Assembly (NCBI GenBank): GCA_963721645.1
Contig: CAVRJK010000002.1
Coordinates: 372,001 to 436,000, forward strand
Reading direction: 5' to 3'
Length of the DNA: 64,000 bases
Source: JALZKA01 sp963721645
Lineage (GTDB): Bacteria > Actinomycetota > Thermoleophilia > Solirubrobacterales > 70-9
The notes beneath the pieces are model-generated. The model was not told the origin of the DNA. It made no database searches and was given only the letters and a program-made list of their open reading frames with translations. This document shows positions 34,408-42,728 of this stretch, piece after piece. The position numbers were made by a program, and so were the translations under genes. Position 1 is the stretch's first letter. Each line of letters starts with the position of its first letter.

Positions 34408-35051
34408 CCGTCTGCCGTGCGCCTGCCCAGGGCGAGGCCGATTTCTGCGTCGACCCCGAACTGCCAGCCGGGGTGTTCTTCTGACCAGCGCGCGACTATC
34501 TCGCGCTCTGGCTCACGATCGGCGTCGTCGAGGATGACGAGCGCGTCGCGAGCCAGGCGATCGGCCAGGGCGGACATCGCGGGGTAGCGGCTGTGGGTCA
34601 TGCCCTCGCCGTAGCCGGGCGGACCGTCTACCAGAAGCAGATTGACCCCTCCCGGAAGGAGCGCGACCGATTCGCGGGAGTACCACGGAGCACCCGCCCA
34701 ACTGCGTGAATGAGGTTCCAGGGACGAGACGACCACCTCGACCGCGTGTGAGATCCGCTCCCGCTCGACCTGTGCTCGTACCAGCCTCGCCCATTCCTGG
34801 TTGTGCTCAACCGCGACAATCTTCCCGCCGCGCTCGGCGAGCAGCCTTCCGATCACGATGGTCGAGATCCCCGACCCAAGCTCGACGATCCGCTTGCGGT
34901 CGGCGAACGCGATCTCGTTCAACACAGCGACCAGCGCAGCGGGGCGAATCGCACCCTCGGTCCATGGGAGGTACGGCCGTCCATCGAGGAGGGGCCGCAG
35001 GACCTGCCAGCCCCAAGCGTCGAGCTGTGCGCTATGAGGCGGAGTGCTCAG
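34404..35051 (-). CDS. Class I SAM-dependent methyltransferase, start uncertain (CTG?)
   Basis: The core (VELGSGISTIVIGRLLAERGGKIVAVEHN, then LLLVDGPPGYG and VILDDADRE) is a class I O-methyltransferase-like fold. A GTG at 34925 gives 173 residues, but the frame stays open and protein-like upstream (DAWGWQVLRPLL, PYLPWTEGAIRP), the usual N-terminus of this family. No ATG, GTG or TTG exists there. A CTG at 35051 overlaps the preceding gene's stop as CTGA and would give 215 residues. The substrate is unknown. Confidence 0.65.
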   Translation of the reverse strand: MSTPPHSAQLDAWGWQVLRPLLDGRPYLPWTEGAIRPAALVAVLNEIAFADRKRIVELGSGISTIVIGRLLAERGGKIVAVEHNQEWARLVRAQVERERISHAVEVVVSSLEPHSRSWAGAPWYSRESVALLPGGVNLLLVDGPPGYGEGMTHSRYPAMSALADRLARDALVILDDADREPEREIVARWSEEHPGWQFGVDAEIGLALGRRTADG

Positions 35052-35857
35052 TTGCCCTTGAATTCCGGGTCGCGCTTTTGAGCGAAGGCCGTGACGCCCT
35101 CGACGAAGTCCTTGGAGTGGCCCATAGCTCGCTGCTGATCGGCCTCGGCTTCGAGTTGACCCGACAGGTCGGCATAGACGCGCCGATTCAGGAGCTCCTT
35201 CGATCCGGCGTATGAGCGGGTTGGACCCTTGGCGAGGCGCTCGGCCAGCGACCTCGACTCGCCGGCAAGGCTCTCGTCAGGGACCACCTGGTTGACCAGG
35301 CCCCATTCGAGAGCTTTCTGGGAGCTCACGCGCTCGCCGAGCATCATCATTTCGGTCGCGCGTGCCAGTCCGATGCGGGCAGGGACGAAGGCCGAGGATC
35401 CGCCGTCGGGAATGAGTCCAATGTTGACGAACGCGAGCAGGAAGAACGACGAGTGCGCCGCGATGATCAGGTCGGCGGAGAGCGCGAGTGAGCAGCCGAT
35501 TCCGGCCGCGGGCCCGTTCACGGCTGACACCACGGGCTTTGGCATGTCGCGGATGGCGTGGATGATCGGGTGGTAGCGCTCGCGAAGGCGCTTGGAGAGA
35601 TCGAAGTTCCCGTCGCCGTCAACCGAGTCGGAGGTGTCCTCGCGGGTCTCCGTGAGGTCGGCGCCCGAGGAGAATGCGCGCCCGGCTCCGGTCAGAAGAA
35701 CTGCGCGAACCGCGTCGTCGGCGGCGACTGACTCGAGCGCGGCGCGAAGATCCTCGCCGAGCTGGAAGTTCCAGGCGTTGAGGGCGTCGGGCCGGTTCAG
35801 CTCGACCGTCGCGACCCCATCGGCCACGTCCAGATTGACGGTTTCGAAGTCAGGCAC
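35048..35857 (-). CDS. Enoyl-CoA hydratase/isomerase, PaaG-like
   Basis: This 269-residue crotonase has oxyanion segments SSGADL and NGPAAGIG. The two Glu residues of classical hydratases are absent (GIGCS, and FVNIG where EILLG is expected). Instead IGLIPDGG places an Asp as in PaaG-type isomerases. It therefore likely isomerises a double bond or epoxide of an acyl-CoA rather than hydrating it. The GTG start overlaps the fusion gene's end by eight bases. Confidence 0.82.
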   Translation of the reverse strand: MPDFETVNLDVADGVATVELNRPDALNAWNFQLGEDLRAALESVAADDAVRAVLLTGAGRAFSSGADLTETREDTSDSVDGDGNFDLSKRLRERYHPIIHAIRDMPKPVVSAVNGPAAGIGCSLALSADLIIAAHSSFFLLAFVNIGLIPDGGSSAFVPARIGLARATEMMMLGERVSSQKALEWGLVNQVVPDESLAGESRSLAERLAKGPTRSYAGSKELLNRRVYADLSGQLEAEADQQRAMGHSKDFVEGVTAFAQKRDPEFKGN

Positions 35858-38800
35858 TCGTCTTCTCCTTGGGCTTTTGGGTAGCTCTGGTGACCTTCTT
35901 GTAGGTGCCGTCGTCGTTCAAGCGATACGCGACGCCCTTCTTCCCGTCGGGAACGCCCAGCGCTCGAAGGTCGGCGGTTATCGGTCTGTACCAGGTGGTT
36001 ACCGGGATCTCGCCCACCACGCGGACGTAATGAGGTCTCGCGTTCAGAGGCAGAACCGAGAGCGCGTCGTCGAGGTCGGCGATAGTCAGCTTCTCCCCCT
36101 TGCGGAGAGTGACTGCGCCGACCACGAGTGAATCGGTGCCGTCTGGATCCGGAACGCCGAAGCAGACGGCCAGGTCCACCGCCGGCAGAGCCCAGAGTGC
36201 GTCTCGGATCGGCGTCGGGGCAAACGGCCCATCCTTCGTGTGGACGAGCGTCGTGATCGTGTCGAGCAGCCAGTAGTCCCCGTCGGCATCGCGGCGAAAG
36301 AGGTCGCCGGTCGCGACCCAGGCGTCGTCGGCCCGGAACACGCCGCGTAGTGGAGTCTCAGCAGTGGGGTTCACATCCGGGTTGACCTCGGATACGAGGA
36401 CGCCGATCTCGTTCGTCCCGCACACCCGAGCGAAGCCGTCATCAGTGGCTTCGAGCTTGCCGGCCTCCAGGTCGAGCGCGGCGATCCGCACCCGCGCAGA
36501 GCCGGGAAGCGGCCGGCCCATGGCGCCGACCTTTTGGCCGGACACGTTCGCCAGGACGACCTCGCCCTGAGTAGAGGCGTAGAACTCGACGACGCGGGCC
36601 GGGTCAAAGCGCTCGACGACTCGGCTCCACAGACCCCTCGGCATGCCGGAGCCCATGAAGAGTCGAACCGGGTGATGGCGCTCGTTGGGATTCGGCGGCG
36701 CCTCGACGAGGTCGCGAAGCATCGTCCACGTGTAGGTGCCGACGGTGACGCCGTAGCGGCGAACCTCGTCCCAGAACGTCGCCGGGTCGAAGTCGCGGGC
36801 CATCGCGATCCTCGCGCCACCTGCGATTGCGCCGCCGAAACTCACCATGAGGCCCGACGGGTGATAGACGGGCGTCACCGAATACACGGTGTCTGCTTCG
36901 GAGAGCGAGGCTGAAGCCGCGGTTCCGAATGCCGACAGGATCCAGCGCCGGTTGGTGATCCGGTTCGGACGCGTGCGATCGCCCGAGCCGGTGAAGAGGA
37001 TGAAGGCGAGGTCCCGAGCCCTGCCGGGGTTCGGCTTGTACCAGCCGGGCAGCTTGACCTTCTCCGGGTCGATGCGCTCCATGTCGACTACGCCGGGGCC
37101 GAGGTCGCGAGGCCCGGCGCCGCCACCGAGGACCAGAACCTGCACGCCCGCCTTTGCCGCGCCCTCGGCTTGCTCGGGGTCCGCAACAACTCGCGCGATC
37201 TCGCCCAATTCAGCCTCGCGTTCGACCGCGCCGTCGGGTCGCAGAAGGACGGCCACTGCGCCCAGGCGGTTAAGCGCGGCAACCACGGTGAGAGCGGTCG
37301 GGCGTGGCTCCATCAGGACGCCGACGTGCTCGCCCTGGTGCACCCCCACCGAGATCAGGCCCCGGACGATCGAGTCGATGCGGTGCTTGGCCGCAGCGTG
37401 CGTGTGGGCGCGATCCTCGAAGAGGAAGAAGACCTGCTCGGGATGGTCTTCGGCCTGCTCGTCGAGGAGCTTGCCGAGAGAGATACGGGTGCGGGGGCGG
37501 ACCTGGTCGAGCCTGATCAGTCGCGGCAGCTCCGAGATCGCCTCTTCGCCAAGAGTTCGGATGCTGCCTGCGGTCCTGGCAACGCCCGTGACGACCGAGC
37601 GGGCAAGGTTGGAGCCCACACCGGCAGCCAGCGTCAGCCCGTACCCGGCGCGGGCGCCCGCGCCGGGGCTCTCGTCGAGCTCAGCAACGACTTCCGCCCG
37701 GAGGATGGTGTCCGGGAGCTCGGCGTCGGCGTCCCGCCAGCGGGTCCAGCCGGCGACCGACGGCCAGGTCGTCGCGGTCGAGGCCGAACCGACAACCAGA
37801 CCAAAATGTCCTGCGCGGAGTGTCAGCTCATAAACGTCGGCGCGGGGCGCGGCCCGGATGATCGCCCGGACCGCGGCGGCGGGTGCGATCTCGTCCACCT
37901 CGCCCACGACGGTCAGGATCGGACACTCGATGTCGGCGAGCGTGACGAGGCGATCGTCGATCACGAATCCTCCGTCCAGCATGCGGTTGTGGGCGACGAA
38001 CTGCTTCAAGAAGTCAGCCAGGGCGGGGCCGGGCCAGGCGACCCACCCGTCGGCCTGAAGGAACTGGCGCTGGCGCTCCCGGGGAAGCAAGGCGTCACGG
38101 TCATGCAGTTGGCGCATGAAGTCGAGCTGCTGGCGGGCGGCCTTGACCGGATCGAGCATGCGGAAGCCCATGCGCGACATCCATGCCGGCACAGCTGAGC
38201 GCGCCAACGGGCTGACGGCGAGGATGTCGGCGATGCGGGTGGCGACCTCCTCCGGAATGCCGAGCGGCATCGCCGCCGCGGTGTCGACGGGGCTGCCGAA
38301 GGTGATCAGGCTCGCCAGGCCCTCGCCGCGGCGAAGGGCTGCTGCCTGGTAGCAAAACATTCCGCCCTGGCTGTAGCCACCAAGATGCGGATCCTTGCCG
38401 GTGGCCTTGCGAACGCGATCGACGGCATCGGAGACGGCAAGGACGTGGTCAGTGAGCGTTCTCTCGAAGCCCCCCTCCTCGTGCTCGGGCGCCCCGAAGT
38501 CGACCACCCATGGATCGACGCCCTGGGCGTGAAGCGTGCCGACCGCGGTCGAGGAAGGGGAGACGTCGTAGATCTCGGCCGCCAGCATCATCGGCGGCAC
38601 CAGGATCACGGGGGCACCGGCGCCCGGGGTCTGAGCGCGCTTGTTGCTGCGCTTCGGAGCTTTGTTAGCGGTTTGTGAGGGGTCTGACCCCTCGGGGGGG
38701 AAGTAGCGGCGGAGGCGATAGATCGGCCGCGAGGCGACCACTTCGAAGGGCGAGGCCTCTTCGCCGGTCTCCAGGCCGCCGAAGCGGGCGACCTCCAGTG

Positions 38801-38861
38801 CGTTCTGAGCTGCCGCTCCGGCGCGGTGGACCGGGGAGAGGATGGCGTCGAGTGGATTCAC
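35850..38861 (-). CDS. Alpha/beta hydrolase fused to a degenerate AMP-binding (acyl-CoA synthetase-like) domain
   Basis: This protein is 1003 residues long. The N-terminal part is a PhaC-like alpha/beta hydrolase (about 82-375) with nucleophile GYSQGG (S164), Asp in GEVDEIAP and His in RAGHFG. The C-terminal part (about 455-1000) is an ANL-type AMP-binding domain whose key motifs are altered: the P-loop region near 620 reads LFTGSGDRTRPN, motif A5 near 763 is FYASTQGE, and the usual catalytic Lys site near 960 reads VTTWYRP. Adenylation may be lost. A GGGTCTGACCCC repeat encodes part of the linker near residue 58. Confidence 0.82.
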   Translation of the reverse strand: MNPLDAILSPVHRAGAAAQNALEVARFGGLETGEEASPFEVVASRPIYRLRRYFPPEGSDPSQTANKAPKRSNKRAQTPGAGAPVILVPPMMLAAEIYDVSPSSTAVGTLHAQGVDPWVVDFGAPEHEEGGFERTLTDHVLAVSDAVDRVRKATGKDPHLGGYSQGGMFCYQAAALRRGEGLASLITFGSPVDTAAAMPLGIPEEVATRIADILAVSPLARSAVPAWMSRMGFRMLDPVKAARQQLDFMRQLHDRDALLPRERQRQFLQADGWVAWPGPALADFLKQFVAHNRMLDGGFVIDDRLVTLADIECPILTVVGEVDEIAPAAAVRAIIRAAPRADVYELTLRAGHFGLVVGSASTATTWPSVAGWTRWRDADAELPDTILRAEVVAELDESPGAGARAGYGLTLAAGVGSNLARSVVTGVARTAGSIRTLGEEAISELPRLIRLDQVRPRTRISLGKLLDEQAEDHPEQVFFLFEDRAHTHAAAKHRIDSIVRGLISVGVHQGEHVGVLMEPRPTALTVVAALNRLGAVAVLLRPDGAVEREAELGEIARVVADPEQAEGAAKAGVQVLVLGGGAGPRDLGPGVVDMERIDPEKVKLPGWYKPNPGRARDLAFILFTGSGDRTRPNRITNRRWILSAFGTAASASLSEADTVYSVTPVYHPSGLMVSFGGAIAGGARIAMARDFDPATFWDEVRRYGVTVGTYTWTMLRDLVEAPPNPNERHHPVRLFMGSGMPRGLWSRVVERFDPARVVEFYASTQGEVVLANVSGQKVGAMGRPLPGSARVRIAALDLEAGKLEATDDGFARVCGTNEIGVLVSEVNPDVNPTAETPLRGVFRADDAWVATGDLFRRDADGDYWLLDTITTLVHTKDGPFAPTPIRDALWALPAVDLAVCFGVPDPDGTDSLVVGAVTLRKGEKLTIADLDDALSVLPLNARPHYVRVVGEIPVTTWYRPITADLRALGVPDGKKGVAYRLNDDGTYKKVTRATQKPKEKTSA
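38678..38694. repeat. GAGGGGTC-T-GACCCCTC palindrome inside the fusion gene
   Basis: This perfect 17-base palindrome belongs to the dispersed GGGTCTGRCCCC family but lies inside a coding region. It encodes the EGSDPS part of a low-complexity linker before the hydrolase domain, so its insertion kept the frame. Confidence 0.7.
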
Positions 38862-38960
38862 GCCAGCGAACCCTATTTGCTCGGGCGAGCCCGCAGCTCA
38901 GGACGCCAGGCCAGAAACGATCCGGTGGATCTCGCGCACCTCTGCGGCAATCTCACTTTC

Positions 38961-40283
38961 TCAGTTGCCCTGCGGGGCTCGGCCGCCGGTGGCACGCTCG
39001 CCCGCCTTGATCAGCTCGTCGCGAAAGTCGGGATGTGCGATCTCGGCGAGAGCCGCCGCTCGCTGGTGGACCGTCTTGCCCTGGAGCTCGGCGGCGCCGA
39101 ACTCCGAAACGACAACGTCAACCTGATGGCGGGGCGTCGTGATCACCGCCCCGGCCTCGAAGAACGGAACGATGCGGGAGCGGAGCTCGCCTTCCTTCGT
39201 CGTGTAAGTAGCCGGAAAGCACAGGAGCGAGCGGTCCTCGACTTCCAGCGCCGGGCCGGCGATGAAGTCCTCGTGGCCGCCGATGCCGGAGAACTGCGTG
39301 CCGTTGATGGTGTCGGCAACGACCTGTCCGTGGACGTCGATCGCAAGCGCGCCGTTGATCGTGATCATCTTCTGGTTCTTCGCGATCGCCTCGGTGGAGT
39401 TGACGAGCTCGACCGGCAGGAACGCGACGTCCGCGTTCTCGTGAAGCCAGCCGTAGAGCTCAGCCGAGCCTGCGGCGAAGGTCGCGACCGAGACGCCGTC
39501 GTAGCAGCCCTTGTGGGCGTTTGAGACCTTCCCGGCCTCGTGAAGCGCCATCAGCCCGCTGGTGAACATCTCGGAGTGGACCCCGAAATCTCCCTTGTCG
39601 CCGTTGGCGAGCTCCGCTGCGATCGCGGATGGGATCGTGCCGATGCCGGTCTGGAGCGTCGCCCCGTCGGGTACGAACGCCGCCGCATGCTTGGCGATTG
39701 CGAGGTCGGCCTCTGAGGGCTCGAAGTCGGGGAGGGGGAGGGGGGAGCCATCGCCCTCGACCAGGATGTCGATCTCGTCCACCTTGAGGGCATGCCTGTG
39801 CTCGGGAGGGATGCCGAAGGTGCGCGGGTAGTTGGGCGACGTCTCGACCACGAGCAGGCGGTCCGGGGCGGCGGCGGCCCGGATCAACTCGGTCGAGGTG
39901 CCCCCGGCGTGGAGTGACAGCGAACACCAGCCCTCCGAGTCGGGAGGAGCTGCGGCAGTTGCCATCACACGTGGCCTCTGCTCTTCGAGTAGCGGCGCAA
40001 AGCGGCGGAAGTCGGCGGCCGCGAACGAGATGTTCGCGCCGGCGTCGCGAAGCGCTCGCTCGAACGGACCAAAGAATCCCGAGAGGTAGTGAACGTTGGG
40101 GTGGTTGAAGAGTTCGGTGCCGACTCCGAGGAGGGCGCCGTAGACCTTCAGGTCTGACCAGTCGTCGCGCTCCCCAAGCGCGGCCATGAAGCCGGGCGGC
40201 TGGCCGGTGGCAAGCGGGATGCCGAGGGTGTCGATGGCCTCGAGGCGCGCGGCGGCCTGGACGGGGGTGAGAGTCTCGGCCAC
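38961..40283 (-). CDS. Acetyl-CoA hydrolase/CoA-transferase family (4-hydroxybutyrate CoA-transferase-like)
   Basis: This 440-residue family I CoA-transferase has GVHSEMF with Glu at 238, the residue that forms the CoA thioester in 4-hydroxybutyrate CoA-transferases. Other landmarks are TGIGTIPSAI, ITINGALAIDVHGQV and FSGIGGHEDF. It would move CoA from acyl- or acetyl-CoA to a carboxylic acid. It leads a minus-strand group with the hydrolase/AMP-binding fusion, the PaaG-like isomerase and a methyltransferase, which suggests activation and processing of an organic acid. The start is GTG. Confidence 0.86.
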   Translation of the reverse strand: MAETLTPVQAAARLEAIDTLGIPLATGQPPGFMAALGERDDWSDLKVYGALLGVGTELFNHPNVHYLSGFFGPFERALRDAGANISFAAADFRRFAPLLEEQRPRVMATAAAPPDSEGWCSLSLHAGGTSTELIRAAAAPDRLLVVETSPNYPRTFGIPPEHRHALKVDEIDILVEGDGSPLPLPDFEPSEADLAIAKHAAAFVPDGATLQTGIGTIPSAIAAELANGDKGDFGVHSEMFTSGLMALHEAGKVSNAHKGCYDGVSVATFAAGSAELYGWLHENADVAFLPVELVNSTEAIAKNQKMITINGALAIDVHGQVVADTINGTQFSGIGGHEDFIAGPALEVEDRSLLCFPATYTTKEGELRSRIVPFFEAGAVITTPRHQVDVVVSEFGAAELQGKTVHQRAAALAEIAHPDFRDELIKAGERATGGRAPQGN

Positions 40284-40320
40284 GGCGGCAATCTATGGCT
40301 TTCGCGCCTATCATCAAGCT

Positions 40321-41208
40321 GTGGAAGCTGAAGTCCGCACCGTGGATGACAATCTCGAGGCAGCGGAGGCCTGGAACGGTCCGCTGTACGAGGTCTGGAT
40401 CAAGTACCGCGATCTCGTCGCGGACGGCTTGCGAGAGCACGGAGAAAACGCGCTTCGGTTGACGCCACCGTCAGTGGGCGATCGTGTGCTGGACATCGGA
40501 TGCGGTCTGGGGGATACGACTACGCGTCTCGCCGAGCTTGTTGGTGAGAGCGGCAGCGCGCACGGAGTGGACGTGGCGCCACGAATGATCGAGACCGCGA
40601 GCGAAGAGGCCCGCGAGAGCGGCGCGCAGAACCTGACGTTTGCGGTTCAGGATGTCGAGACGGAGCCGTTCGATCAAGAGTTCGACTACGCGTTTGCTCG
40701 GTTCGGGACCATGTTCTTCGCCAATCCGGTTGCTGCGCTTCGGAATGTTCGCGGAGCCATGGCGCATGGCGGGGTCCTCAACATGGTCGTCTGGCGTCGC
40801 AAGCTGGACAACGACCTGATGCACCGAGCCGAGCTCGTGGTCGCCGAATATCTGGAGGAGCCCGAGGACTCTGACGCGCCGCGTTGCGGGCCAGGGCCGT
40901 TCTCGATGGCCAACGCCGACACCGTGACCGACGTCCTCGTGCACGCCGGGTGGGCAGACATTCGACTGGCTCGCCAGGACCTTCCCTATCGGATCGGCAA
41001 TGACCTCGACCAGGCGGTCGAGTTCAATATGGACCTTGGGCCAGGCGCCGAGGTTCTCAGGATGTGGGGCGAGCGCGTTGACGAGATCCGGCCGAAGATC
41101 GCGGCCGATCTGCGCGGGGCGCTCCAGGAGTTCGTCCAGGACGACGGGTCTGTGGTGGCGCCTGCTTCGACCTGGGCAATCAGCGCCTGCGCCGGCTCCA
41201 AGACGTAG
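40321..41208 (+). CDS. SAM-dependent methyltransferase (UbiE/COQ5-like)
   Basis: The GTG at 40321 gives 295 residues. The SAM site reads VLDIGCGLGDTT, then HGVDVAPRMIETA, QDVETEPF and FARFGTMFF, which is typical class I methyltransferase. Two-thirds of the family members are uncharacterised. It diverges from the CoA-transferase gene with a 37-base gap. The substrate cannot be read from the sequence. Confidence 0.82.
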   Translation: MEAEVRTVDDNLEAAEAWNGPLYEVWIKYRDLVADGLREHGENALRLTPPSVGDRVLDIGCGLGDTTTRLAELVGESGSAHGVDVAPRMIETASEEARESGAQNLTFAVQDVETEPFDQEFDYAFARFGTMFFANPVAALRNVRGAMAHGGVLNMVVWRRKLDNDLMHRAELVVAEYLEEPEDSDAPRCGPGPFSMANADTVTDVLVHAGWADIRLARQDLPYRIGNDLDQAVEFNMDLGPGAEVLRMWGERVDEIRPKIAADLRGALQEFVQDDGSVVAPASTWAISACAGSKT

Positions 41209-41218
41209 TCTTTTCCTA

Positions 41219-42565
41219 ATGAAGTGCGGGGTCCGGACGATGATGGTCGCAGCGCTGTGCGCGCTGGCATCCCCCGCATCCTCGAGCGCAGGCGTGCCAG
41301 AACCTGAGGAGGGTTGGGCCCAGCGAGCGCTCGACATCCAATTCGACCTCGCCTCGGACGTGGGCTGGACGGACATGCCGTGGGTCGGCACCCACAACTC
41401 CTACAACTCGTTCGGGCAGACGGGGGTCGCTCTTTCATCCAATGACGCGAACCAGGAAATCACCAACGTGGAGCAGCTCGAAGCCGGCGTGAGAAGCCTC
41501 GAGCTCGATATCCATCGCTTCCCGGACGTGCCGGGCGGGCCCCTCCGCGTTTGTCACGCTCGCGGCGCCAACGAGGGGCATCTCGGCTGCACGCTCGAGA
41601 AAGAGCTTGGACCGACACTCGCGGAGATCGTGGCCTGGCTCGACCAACCTGCGAACTCGCAACAGGTGCTCCTCCTCTATCTCGAGGATCACATGGGAGA
41701 CGCGGCCGGGTACAACGCGGCGGCCGACGTCGTCGCAGCTCAGCTGGGCGATCGGCTCTACACGCCGCCCGCGGGTGGGTGCTCGGAGGTCCCGGCGACT
41801 TTGACGCGAGAGCAGATCCAGGCGGCGGGCAAGCAGGCGATCATCGTCTCCGACTGTGGGCCTGACGGCGCTTCGGGGTGGCACGCGGTCGCTCACAACT
41901 GGAACTCGCACGTGGAGTCGCGCCCAGTCGACTATGAGGACTTTCCCGCCTGCGGGCCCGACTACGACATCCCGACCTACGAGTCGACGTTCGTCCGCTA
42001 CTACGAGGACTCGACAGCCTTGACCAACCAGGTCGGCCCGCCGACCGGAATCGCTACAGCCGACGACGGCATTACTCCTCCGACTGCCGCGGCGATGGCC
42101 CGCTGCGGCGTTGATCTGATCGGCCTCGACCAGGTCACTGGTCTCTCCGACCCGCGTTTCGAGGGGCTCGTCTGGAGTTGGCAGGTGAACCGCCCGCGTC
42201 CGACTGCCAAGGGCCAACGCGACTGCGCCGTCCAGCGACGCGACGTTGCGATCGACTCCGCGCTCGCGTTCCCCGGTTCGCCCGCGACCCGGTCCGCGTG
42301 GTTTGACCAGCTCTGCGACCGCCTCCACCCGGCGGCGTGTCGCGACACCGCAGGCCAGTGGACGATCGTGCCAAAGCGTCTGACCCGGCGCGCCGCGCGC
42401 AAGGCATGCAAGAAGCGTGACCACGTGCTCGCCACGCCGCGCACGGGCAGGGAGGCGCAGGAGCTCAACACCGCGCTGACCGCGTCAGGCGCGCGGCAGG
42501 CGTGGCTGGGCGCAAAGCGCCGCCCGAGCGGCTGGGTGGCCTCAGACCCGCCACTCGCCCCCTAA
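41219..42565 (+). CDS. Secreted PI-PLC X-like protein with C-type-lectin-like tail
   Basis: This protein has 448 residues with a signal peptide (MMVAALCALASPASSSAG). GTHNSYN (H59), SLELDIH and VCHARG form the catalytic surroundings of the phosphatidylinositol-phospholipase C X domain, and YLEDHMG lies in the barrel. The last 65 residues (WTIVPKRLTRRAARKACKKR then LATPRTGREAQELNTAL then WLGAKR) look like a partial C-type lectin fold. No ribosome site precedes the ATG at 41219, so 41240 is an alternative. It may cleave phosphodiesters outside the cell. Confidence 0.8.
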   Translation: MKCGVRTMMVAALCALASPASSSAGVPEPEEGWAQRALDIQFDLASDVGWTDMPWVGTHNSYNSFGQTGVALSSNDANQEITNVEQLEAGVRSLELDIHRFPDVPGGPLRVCHARGANEGHLGCTLEKELGPTLAEIVAWLDQPANSQQVLLLYLEDHMGDAAGYNAAADVVAAQLGDRLYTPPAGGCSEVPATLTREQIQAAGKQAIIVSDCGPDGASGWHAVAHNWNSHVESRPVDYEDFPACGPDYDIPTYESTFVRYYEDSTALTNQVGPPTGIATADDGITPPTAAAMARCGVDLIGLDQVTGLSDPRFEGLVWSWQVNRPRPTAKGQRDCAVQRRDVAIDSALAFPGSPATRSAWFDQLCDRLHPAACRDTAGQWTIVPKRLTRRAARKACKKRDHVLATPRTGREAQELNTALTASGARQAWLGAKRRPSGWVASDPPLAP

Positions 42566-42571
42566 GACTCC

Positions 42572-42587
42572 CGCCTTCGCAAAGGCG
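42572..42587. terminator. Hairpin after the PI-PLC-like gene
   Basis: CGCCTT (42572-42577) and AAGGCG (42582-42587) form a six-base stem with a four-base loop seven bases after the stop codon. There is no T-tract, so this is a weak call. The remaining gap to 42728 holds nothing further that I recognise. Confidence 0.35.
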
Positions 42588-42728
42588 AGCGGAGGTCGCT
42601 TTCGCCCACTCCTCGGGCGATAAGAACCCAGTTCCGTCTTCGTCGTTGACGGTGGCGTTTCCGGGCGGGCGTGTGGTTTGCGGCGTGTGCTGGAACCGCA
42701 AGCGCTTCGTGCCGATAGTGTCCCCGCC

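Noticed and set aside
40186..40320. Upstream extension of the methyltransferase into the CoA-transferase gene
   Set aside because: It is antisense to the coding start of the CoA-transferase and has no methyltransferase-like sequence. The GTG at 40321 is a better start.
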